Part shown: piece after piece, positions 1 to 5,654 of the stretch
Numbering within the stretch: the first letter of the stretch is position 1
Layout: each line of letters opens with the position of its first letter
Source of the DNA: Cyclobacteriaceae bacterium
GTDB taxonomy: Bacteria; Bacteroidota; Bacteroidia; Cytophagales; Cyclobacteriaceae
Direction: 5' to 3'
Assembly (NCBI GenBank): GCA_025455225.1
Contig: JALOMY010000129.1
Span: 1 to 7,790 of the forward strand
Length of the DNA: 7,790 nucleotides
Position numbers and translations under genes: made by a program
The notes under the pieces: model-generated
The model's input: only the letters and a program-made list of their open reading frames with translations
Database searches by the model: none
Told to the model about the DNA's origin: nothing

Positions 1-13
1 ACATTAATCGAAA

Positions 14-1624
14 GTGGGCAAGAGTAAACTCACCATATTGCTGCTCGTGTTCCTGGTGAATTTTGCTTCAGCCCAGGTCAACCGCTACATCGTATTCCTG
101 ACCGATAAGAATGGAACACCGTATTCCATAAACAATCCATCTCAGTTTCTTTCCGAAAAAGCAATCGAGCGAAGAACCCTGCAAGGTATTTCCATCGATG
201 AATCTGATCTCCCTGTAAATCCTTCCTACGTTCAACAATTAAATGACGCGGGTGCATCGGTATTTTACCGTTCCAAATGGATGAATGCCGTTTTGGTATC
301 GTGTGATGAATCACTTCTTCCTGCCATCGCTACATTGGGTATAGTTCAGTCTGTTGAATTGGTAGCCCCCGGAGAGATTAACCTGGGCGGCCGAAGTAAA
401 TCAACCAAGAGCAGGAAAAATGGTTTGGATGAGGCAACAGCTGCTCAGTTAACATTGATCGGCCTTGACCGCATGCAGGAAGATGGCTATCGGGGAGAAG
501 AGATACGCATTGCCATTTTTGATTCCGGGTTTAGCGGAGTGAATACCACAGCTCCCTTTCAGTCTTTGTTGACTGAAAACCGGATCGAGTTAACGTATGA
601 TTTCGTACACCGTAATACCAATGTATTTCAATTCGATGATCATGGAACCCGTGTATTATCCATAATCGGGGCAAATGAACCCGGCACCTATACCGGGGGA
701 GCCCATCAGGCTTTATTCCAGTTGTTTCTTACGGAAGACGTTGGAAGTGAATACCGCATCGAAGAATACAATTGGTTATTTGCAGCCGAGCGGGCCGATA
801 GCGCAGGGGTGGCCATTATCAATTCATCACTGGGTTATAATACGTTCGACCTTGAATCCATGAATTATATACCCGCCCAGATGAATGGTCAGACGGCAGT
901 CGTTACCCGTGCGGCCCAGTTGGCCTCATCCAAAGGAATCCTGGTGGTGGCCAGTGCAGGAAATGAAGGTCTCGATCCTTCGTGGCAGATTATAACCGCT
1001 CCGGCTGATGGGGAAGATGTGTTGGCCATCGGAAACGTTTCGGCAAGCGGCATCCGAAGTGCAACCAGTTCGATCGGGCCAACTGCGGATGGACGAATAA
1101 AGCCCGATGTGATGGCTGTGGGTGTTGGAGCAGCTGTAGTGCGAGCAAACGGTACTGTAGTTAATGCATCAGGTACTTCATTTTCATCACCCATGGTTGC
1201 TGCATTGTCTGCAGGACTGTGGCAACGATTTCCTTCTCTTACCAACAAGGAATTAATCCAGGTGATCCGAAATTCAGCTACGATGAGTAATAATCCCGAT
1301 AACCTAATGGGTTATGGAATTCCCCATTATGAAGCTGCTGTAAATTTCCTTGAAGAACTTCAGCAGGAAGAACCCCTTGCTGTTTTTCCAAATCCGCTTA
1401 CCGGCAATTACCTAACCATCCGTACTAAAAGTCCTGAAGAATTGCCCTCTGTTTCATTTCAATTAATCACATCCCAGGGACAGACTGTTCAGCAAAACTC
1501 CATTCAGTTCACCTGGCTTGATAATGAATACGAGCTGGATTTATCTTCTCTCTCAGTCGGTGTTTACATTCTCACCCTTTACACCCAGGATAAACGGTAT
1601 ACCTACAAGGTAATCCGGCTTTAA
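14..1624 (+). CDS. Secreted S8 (subtilisin-family) serine protease with T9SS type A sorting domain
   Basis: This is a 536-residue secreted endopeptidase. Residues 1-20 form a signal peptide (KSK, then a hydrophobic core, ending FASA before Gln21). Residues about 22-118 look like a propeptide of the inhibitor I9 type. The subtilase domain spans about 145-445 with the full catalytic set: Asp170 in DSGF, His210 in DDHGTRV, oxyanion Asn317 in SAGNEG and Ser389 in GTSFSSP. Residues about 455-536 begin with FPNP and end GVYILTL...YKVIRL, the usual shape of a type IX secretion sorting domain, so the enzyme probably crosses the outer membrane through T9SS and is released or anchored there. The start is GTG: an in-frame TAA lies at 5-7 and no ATG lies between, and the signal peptide begins directly after the GTG. 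Upstream promoter lies outside the window. The substrate is unknown; the family and secretion route are well supported. Confidence 0.93.
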   Translation: MGKSKLTILLLVFLVNFASAQVNRYIVFLTDKNGTPYSINNPSQFLSEKAIERRTLQGISIDESDLPVNPSYVQQLNDAGASVFYRSKWMNAVLVSCDESLLPAIATLGIVQSVELVAPGEINLGGRSKSTKSRKNGLDEATAAQLTLIGLDRMQEDGYRGEEIRIAIFDSGFSGVNTTAPFQSLLTENRIELTYDFVHRNTNVFQFDDHGTRVLSIIGANEPGTYTGGAHQALFQLFLTEDVGSEYRIEEYNWLFAAERADSAGVAIINSSLGYNTFDLESMNYIPAQMNGQTAVVTRAAQLASSKGILVVASAGNEGLDPSWQIITAPADGEDVLAIGNVSASGIRSATSSIGPTADGRIKPDVMAVGVGAAVVRANGTVVNASGTSFSSPMVAALSAGLWQRFPSLTNKELIQVIRNSATMSNNPDNLMGYGIPHYEAAVNFLEELQQEEPLAVFPNPLTGNYLTIRTKSPEELPSVSFQLITSQGQTVQQNSIQFTWLDNEYELDLSSLSVGVYILTLYTQDKRYTYKVIRL

Positions 1625-1672
1625 ATTCTCCTGTTATTTTTTTGATTTCACGAAGCCAAATCCGGGCTTCTG

Positions 1673-1680
1673 TATATTTG
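1673..1680 (+). promoter_or_regulatory. Possible Bacteroidota -7 box upstream of rpe
   Basis: TATATTTG matches the Bacteroidota sigma-A -7 consensus TAnnTTTG exactly and ends 16 bases before the rpe ATG, which would give a very short leader. No good -33 TTTG sits 19-21 bases upstream: the nearest are TTTC at 1646-1649 (23-base spacer) and TTTG at 1641-1644 (28-base spacer). A 6-bp dyad, GAAGCC at 1652-1657 and GGCTTC at 1665-1670 with a 7-base loop, lies directly in front of the box and could be an operator, part of the protease gene terminator, or chance. Confidence 0.4.
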
Positions 1681-1696
1681 TGCCAAAGTTTACTGC

Positions 1697-2353
1697 ATGA
1701 CGAAACCCATTATTGCCCCATCCATCCTGGCCGCTGACTTTGCCAATCTCGAAAGGGAAGTGAAAATGATTAATGAAAGTGTTGCCGATTGGGTACACGT
1801 TGATATCATGGATGGCATGTTTGTTCCCAACATCAGTATGGGTTTACCCGTAGTGGAAGCCATTCATCGGCACAGCAAAAAGCCGCTGGATGTACATTTG
1901 ATGATCGTTCAACCCGAACGTTACCTGGAAGCATTTCATAAAGCAGGTGCATCTGTTATTTCAGTTCATATTGAAGCTTGTCCCCACCTTCATCGGACGC
2001 TTCAGCAAATCAAATCCCTGGGATGCCAGGCGGGGGTTGCATTGAACCCGCATACACCTGTGCAATTATTGGAAAATATCCTTACGGACATTGACCTTAT
2101 CTGTGTTATGGCAGTGAACCCGGGTTTTGGAGGGCAGAAATTTATTGAAGGCACCTATAAGAAAGTGAGGCAGTTACGTCAGATGATCAAGGATAGCGGC
2201 TCAAAGGCATTGATTGAAATTGATGGGGGAGTAAACCTGCAGAACGGAGCTCCGTTAAGGGAAGCGGGAGCTGATGTGCTGGTGGCGGGTAACTTTGTGT
2301 TCAGTGCATCATCACCCCAGGATGTGATTCGTCAGCTTAAAGCAATCGGCTGA
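1697..2353 (+). CDS. rpe: Ribulose-phosphate 3-epimerase
   Basis: Cytoplasmic enzyme of the pentose phosphate pathway that interconverts D-ribulose 5-phosphate and D-xylulose 5-phosphate. The 218 residues are the normal family length and form one TIM barrel. Visible signatures are APSILAADF (Ser9), the metal and catalytic residues His34 and Asp36 in VHVDIMDGMFVPN, His67 in DVHLM, the phosphate-binding loop NPGFGGQ (141-147), catalytic Asp176 in EIDGGVN, and the C-terminal LVAGNFVF motif. All acid/base and metal ligands are present, so the enzyme should be active. The ATG start at 1697 gives the standard N terminus. It is 72 bases downstream of the protease gene and 54 bases upstream of the lipoprotein gene; no functional link with either neighbour is evident. 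Confidence 0.97.
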   Translation: MTKPIIAPSILAADFANLEREVKMINESVADWVHVDIMDGMFVPNISMGLPVVEAIHRHSKKPLDVHLMIVQPERYLEAFHKAGASVISVHIEACPHLHRTLQQIKSLGCQAGVALNPHTPVQLLENILTDIDLICVMAVNPGFGGQKFIEGTYKKVRQLRQMIKDSGSKALIEIDGGVNLQNGAPLREAGADVLVAGNFVFSASSPQDVIRQLKAIG

Positions 2354-2407
2354 TGAACACGGTATGATTCGGCAAGGTTTTTGTTTTTTCTTGATAACAA
2401 ACTGTCT

Positions 2408-2980
2408 ATGAAATACGCTGTTTACTTCCTTTTGATTACCGGTTTAGTGGCTTGTTCCCGTTCTGTAACCCGTGTTGATCCGGGAACACAAATTGATCTT
2501 AGCGGCCGTTGGAATGATACGGACTCCCGCATGGTGGCTGACCAGATGATTCATGATTTATTTAAATCGGATGCCTATCAGAAATACGCTAATGACCTGG
2601 GACGGAAACCCGTGATTGTAATCAGTTCGATAAAGAATAAGACCAGCGAACACATCGATGCCGGCAACTACATAAAAAAGTTCGAGATCGTCATCCACAA
2701 TTCCGGTATGGCCGACCTGGTAGAATCTGAGGACTTTCGTGATAAAGTTCGGCAGGAAAGGGCCGAGCAACAGGATTTTGCAGATCCGGCAACGGCCGCC
2801 CGTTGGGGTAAAGAGTTGGGTGCAGATCTGATCTTATTTGGAGAGATGAATTCGGAAACGGATGTATACAACAAGAAGCGGGTTACGAATTACATTACAA
2901 CCCTGTTTCTCACTGACATTGAAACCAACCGGAGAGTGTGGTACGGCCAGCATGAAATCAAAAAGTTTATTAAGAATTAA
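2408..2980 (+). CDS. LpoB-family (COG3417) outer-membrane lipoprotein
   Basis: A 190-residue lipoprotein related to LpoB, the E. coli activator of penicillin-binding protein PBP1b. I chose ATG 2408 over the upstream TTG at 2381 because it places a compact lipoprotein signal at the N terminus: MKYAVYF, hydrophobic core, lipobox LVAC with Cys16 as the lipidated residue. Family marks are DLSGRWNDTDSRMVADQM (about 30-47), VISSIKNKTSEHID (71-84), and GADLILFGEM (138-147), which fit the CsgG/TolB-like alpha/beta fold of LpoB. The residues after Cys16 (SRSVTRV) contain no acidic cluster, so no Bacteroidota surface-export signal is evident and a periplasm-facing location is likely. Only about 10-12 residues separate the lipid anchor from the fold, whereas E. 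coli LpoB has a long disordered linker. It is followed 14 bases later by the COG3014 gene, presumably cotranscribed. Family assignment is good; PBP activation in this organism is inference only. Confidence 0.85.
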   Translation: MKYAVYFLLITGLVACSRSVTRVDPGTQIDLSGRWNDTDSRMVADQMIHDLFKSDAYQKYANDLGRKPVIVISSIKNKTSEHIDAGNYIKKFEIVIHNSGMADLVESEDFRDKVRQERAEQQDFADPATAARWGKELGADLILFGEMNSETDVYNKKRVTNYITTLFLTDIETNRRVWYGQHEIKKFIKN

Positions 2981-2994
2981 CCAGAACGCAGAAC

Positions 2995-4380
2995 ATGCTG
3001 AAATCAATTACAGCCATCAGTTTCTTGATGCTGCTTTCAGCATGTGCATCCTTTTACGAGGGCACTTACGAATATAACCGTCAGTTTGAGACCGGTAACT
3101 TTGATGATGCCCTCAAGACCCTTCGCACGAATACCATTTATAACCGAAAACATGCACAGTTTCTGTCGTATGTAAATAATGGATTGTTGTTATCCGTAAT
3201 GGGTCAGTACCAGGAGAGTAACGATTACTTTGAAAAGGCGTTCCTCTTTGGCGAAGATTACAGGATCAATATTGTTCGGGAAGCAGCCTCTTACCTGACG
3301 AATCCTACGGTTACCATTTACAGGGGCGAAGACCACGAACACCTGATGGTGCTTTATTACAAGGCGATGAATTTCCTTAAGATGAATCAGTATGAAAGCG
3401 CCCTGGTTGAATGTCGCAGATTAAACATTCGATTACAGCAACTGGCCGATCAATACCCTAATGAAAATAAATTCAGGCGCGATGCCTTTATACATAATCT
3501 GATGGGCATTATTTACCAGGCATCCGGTGACTGGAACAATGCTTTCATTGCATATCGTAATGCACTTGAAATTTACCAGGATGATTATACCCGATTTTTT
3601 AACGTTCATCCTCCTGATCAATTAAAAGCTGATTTGCTGGTGAGTGCATGGCGATCCGGGTTCAGAGATGAATTTGAATTGTATAAAACTCAGTTTGAAT
3701 GGGATGATTTCCAGGTTTCAGATTCATACGGTGAATTGGTTTTCTTCTGGCATAATGGATTATGCCCCGTGAAAGATGAATGGAGCATCAATTTTTTTGT
3801 CAGACGTGATGGCGATATGTTTATTTTTTACAATGAGCAACTAGGCCTTTCATTCGCATTTCCTGTAACCGATAATGATGAACGCTCTGCGTTAAGTTCT
3901 TTGGAAGTATTTCGGGTAGCCTTTCCACGGTATGTTGAACGGCCTTTATTCTTCCAGCAAGCCGAGATTGTTGCCGGAGATAACCGGTATGCATTGCAGC
4001 TGAGCGAAGATATTAACAGGGTTGCATTTAAAAGCCTTGAACAACGTATGATGCTGGAGTTCAGTAAGGCATTGATACGGGTTGCTATGAAAAAGGCAAC
4101 GGAATACAGTGTTCGTAAGGAAGATGAAAGTTTAGGTGCCATGATTGGGATGATTAACGCCATGACCGAAAAGGCCGATACCCGAAACTGGCAAACATTA
4201 CCTCACAGCATCTTTTATTCGCGCATACCCTTGCAGGAAGGAGATAACTCAACCAGGTTTATTATGAACTCACCCAACGGAAAGCAAGATGAACATACAT
4301 TCAATTACAGGGTTCGTCAAGGTCAGACTGTTTTTCATACGTTCACTTCCCTGGAAGCGAGAAGTCCGTCCCGGTACTGA
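2995..4380 (+). CDS. COG3014-family TPR lipoprotein, partner of the LpoB-like gene
   Basis: A 461-residue protein of the uncharacterised COG3014 family. It has a lipoprotein signal peptide (MLKS, hydrophobic core, lipobox LSAC, Cys17). TPR-like helical repeats are visible around 26-85 (FETGNFDDALKTL; GQYQESNDYFEKAF), 117-145 (LYYKAMNFLKMNQYESALVECRRLN) and 165-195 (HNLMGIIYQASGDWNNAFIAYRNALEIY). The family signatures that I recognise are YRGEDHEHLMVLYYKAMNFL (109-128), GELVFFWHNGLCPVKDEW (246-263) and DTRNWQTLP (395-403). Residues after Cys17 (ASFYEG) lack an acidic export signal, so an inner-leaflet, periplasm-facing anchor is likely. In Vibrio and Shewanella relatives this family sits beside an LpoB/COG3417 lipoprotein, as it does here. 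Biochemical function is unknown; a scaffold or adaptor role is suggested by the repeats. No promoter is seen in the 14-base gap upstream. Confidence 0.85.
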   Translation: MLKSITAISFLMLLSACASFYEGTYEYNRQFETGNFDDALKTLRTNTIYNRKHAQFLSYVNNGLLLSVMGQYQESNDYFEKAFLFGEDYRINIVREAASYLTNPTVTIYRGEDHEHLMVLYYKAMNFLKMNQYESALVECRRLNIRLQQLADQYPNENKFRRDAFIHNLMGIIYQASGDWNNAFIAYRNALEIYQDDYTRFFNVHPPDQLKADLLVSAWRSGFRDEFELYKTQFEWDDFQVSDSYGELVFFWHNGLCPVKDEWSINFFVRRDGDMFIFYNEQLGLSFAFPVTDNDERSALSSLEVFRVAFPRYVERPLFFQQAEIVAGDNRYALQLSEDINRVAFKSLEQRMMLEFSKALIRVAMKKATEYSVRKEDESLGAMIGMINAMTEKADTRNWQTLPHSIFYSRIPLQEGDNSTRFIMNSPNGKQDEHTFNYRVRQGQTVFHTFTSLEARSPSRY

Positions 4381-4410
4381 TTGTAAGCTGCCTGAAAATG
4401 GTTATTTTTG
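4381..4410 (+). promoter_or_regulatory. Bacteroidota-type promoter for the outer-membrane barrel gene
   Basis: TTG at 4381-4383 (-33 element) is followed by a 19-base spacer and TATTTTTG at 4403-4410, an exact fit to the -7 consensus TAnnTTTG with near-ideal spacing. Transcription would begin around 4415-4418, leaving a leader of about 50 bases before the inferred start near 4467. The promoter begins directly after the stop codon of the COG3014 gene. No expression data support it; it is a consensus match only. Confidence 0.5.
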
Positions 4411-4422
4411 ACGATAACCATT
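4397..4422. repeat. 9-bp perfect inverted repeat overlapping the -7 box
   Basis: AATGGTTAT at 4397-4405 and ATAACCATT at 4414-4422 are perfect complements separated by the 8-base loop TTTTGACG. The left arm and loop contain the predicted -7 box at 4403-4410. Two readings are possible: an operator for a dimeric repressor, or the hairpin of a terminator for the lpoB-like/COG3014 transcript. No T-run follows the right arm, which argues against a classical intrinsic terminator on the plus strand. Confidence 0.5.
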
Positions 4423-4466
4423 CATGAAAGATTCGTAGTCTGAGCTAATCCAATCCTTAATTCAGA

Positions 4467-5495
4467 ATTCTGAACCGCTTCATTTCCATATCCTGTTTCA
4501 TTTTGATTCTTACCGGATCGCAACTCTTTGCCCAGAAAAAGGAAAAGGAAGAGTCCATTCCGTTAGATCACTTTTACGTGGACCGCCAGGGCCCGAGTTT
4601 CCTGAGGATCTTGTTAAGTAAACTTAATTTTGGCCTCAGCACAGGTTTTGGGTCTACAACATTTAAACATGAGGTACCCGGGTTCGGAATTTATCAACCA
4701 TCAAGCGGCCAGCCTATTCTATTTAATCCGGCTTCGCCCACAACCGGCTATAGCAATTGGTTTAACCGGTTGACCCCGACAACACTGACCATTGATCCAG
4801 GCAATTTTATTGTCAACAGCGATACCGCATCTATTGGTTTCAGGAGCAAGTCGTTGAATATTCCATTGCGGGCAACCCTTCATGTTGAATTCAGTAAAGT
4901 AAGGATCGGGGGCGGATATTCGTTTGATTATACACGGATCAATGAATTTGAACCTCTGATTTTCAAAGATGATATCAATAATTTCTCTCCTGATATTTCC
5001 AGCTTTTTTCTGAAGAAGTACTTTATCCTGGCAGGAGTTTCGGTTTATCGTTACGAAAATTATCTGCTCACGGCTGATATCAATGTAGGTGGCTACCGGC
5101 TGGGCAACAAATTTGATAATGCCATCATCGATCGGGGTATATTCTTCAATCTGGGTGCTACTGTTGAACGGGAAATGTCGGAGTATTTTAAACTTTTTGT
5201 TCGTCCTTCCTACGAATTTAAAAGTTATGATCTCGCCATTGAGGAAGCCGGAAGTAGTATTCAGCATGGAATGAATGCCTTCTATTTGCATATCGGGGCT
5301 ACCTATCGCATACCCGAATTAAGACGTTGTTTCATCAAAGAATGCAGGGCACAGATCAATCATGCCCACGGTAATCGTGAGTACCGGAGCCGGATTCATC
5401 CCATCTATAAAAAGCAAAATCCGCACTATGGAGAAAACTACCCTAAACTCATAAAATACAAGGGGCAGAACAAGCGCAAATTGAACCCTTATTAG
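4467..5495 (+). CDS. Outer-membrane beta-barrel protein of unknown function, with basic C-terminal tail; non-standard start
   Basis: I cannot assign a function. From the inferred start the protein is 342 residues. Residues 2-22 form a typical signal peptide (LNRF, hydrophobic core, GSQLFA before Gln23). The mature part alternates aromatic and polar residues in strand-like segments at about 53-63, 131-157, 185-213, 223-254 and 269-283, as expected for an outer-membrane barrel. The last 57 residues (286-342) hold 15 Lys/Arg but only 3 Glu, two Cys (RCFIKEC) and the sequence NPHYGENYP; this tail is unlikely to be part of the barrel. The open frame runs from a TAA at 4458-4460 and contains no ATG or GTG before the signal peptide; ATT 4467 or CTG 4470 fit best. 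The TTG at 4503, the nearest ordinary start, would leave only 10 residues of signal peptide without a positive N terminus. A promoter match lies 57 bases upstream. Confidence 0.72.
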   Translation: MLNRFISISCFILILTGSQLFAQKKEKEESIPLDHFYVDRQGPSFLRILLSKLNFGLSTGFGSTTFKHEVPGFGIYQPSSGQPILFNPASPTTGYSNWFNRLTPTTLTIDPGNFIVNSDTASIGFRSKSLNIPLRATLHVEFSKVRIGGGYSFDYTRINEFEPLIFKDDINNFSPDISSFFLKKYFILAGVSVYRYENYLLTADINVGGYRLGNKFDNAIIDRGIFFNLGATVEREMSEYFKLFVRPSYEFKSYDLAIEEAGSSIQHGMNAFYLHIGATYRIPELRRCFIKECRAQINHAHGNREYRSRIHPIYKKQNPHYGENYPKLIKYKGQNKRKLNPY

Positions 5496-5512
5496 GAGCT
5501 GATTTTGGCCTC

Positions 5513-5560
5513 AAAAAAAGCTCAAAAAGTCCTTTAAATTGTGCTAAAAACCGCATTTTT
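5513..5560. other. Phased A/T tracts (possible curved DNA) upstream of gyrA
   Basis: Five A/T tracts follow one another at close to helical repeat: A7 at 5513-5519, A5 at 5524-5528, TTTAAATT at 5533-5540, A5 at 5546-5550 and T5 at 5556-5560. Their centres are about 5516, 5526, 5536.5, 5548 and 5558, so steps are 10 to 11.5 bases. Such phasing is known to bend DNA. CTCAAAAA is also directly repeated at 5510-5517 and 5521-5528. The position, in the gyrA upstream region, suggests a role in promoter architecture, which is inference. Confidence 0.45.
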
Positions 5561-5585
5561 GACTGATTAATTCTTTATCTTGCAC

Positions 5586-5623
5586 CGCTTAAATTGAAAG
5601 CCTTAAAAAGAGGCCTTTAAGCG
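5586..5623 (+). promoter_or_regulatory. Compound hairpin in the gyrA 5' region
   Basis: CGCTTAAA at 5586-5593 and TTTAAGCG at 5616-5623 form a perfect 8-bp stem. Inside, GCCT at 5600-5603 pairs with AGGC at 5611-5614 around a 7-base loop, giving a bulged two-part hairpin ending 31 bases before the gyrA GTG. A poor -7-like sequence, TATCTTG at 5576-5582, lies just upstream; it is one T short of the consensus, so I do not call it as a promoter. The hairpin could be a leader RNA structure or an operator near the transcription start. It lacks a T-run, so it is not a classical terminator of the barrel gene. Confidence 0.4.
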
Positions 5624-5654
5624 CGAATTATAGAAGCAATCTAAAAGCAAAAAC

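Noticed and set aside
889..1248. 119-codon minus-strand open frame opposite the protease
   Set aside because: It is antisense to the catalytic core including Asn317 and Ser389 motifs, and its Ala/Thr/Pro-rich translation is typical of an antisense shadow.
1652..1670. GAAGCC/GGCTTC dyad as the protease terminator
   Set aside because: The stem is only 6 bp and no T-run follows it; the T-run at 1637-1643 comes before the dyad, the wrong order for an intrinsic terminator.
2117..2119. Ala in place of the common Ser in the VMSVNPGFGGQ motif of Rpe
   Set aside because: This position varies among epimerases (Thr and Ser also occur) and is not a catalytic or metal-binding residue.
2290..2297. TAACTTTG, an exact TAnnTTTG match inside rpe, as promoter of the lipoprotein operon
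   Set aside because: It encodes part of the conserved LVAGNFVF motif, has no -33 TTG at suitable distance and lies over 100 bases from the next gene; probably chance.
2381..2407. TTG start extending the LpoB-like protein by nine residues
   Set aside because: The extension (MFFLDNKLS) would put an acidic residue and extra length before a complete lipoprotein signal that begins naturally at ATG 2408.
4719..5291. 190-codon open frame on the minus strand opposite the barrel gene
   Set aside because: It lacks recognisable domains or a signal and lies wholly opposite a gene with a clear signal peptide, strand pattern and promoter; a shadow frame.
5496..5523. GAGCT/AGCTC pairing after the barrel gene as terminator
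   Set aside because: A 5-bp stem with an 18-base loop followed by A rather than T residues is too weak.
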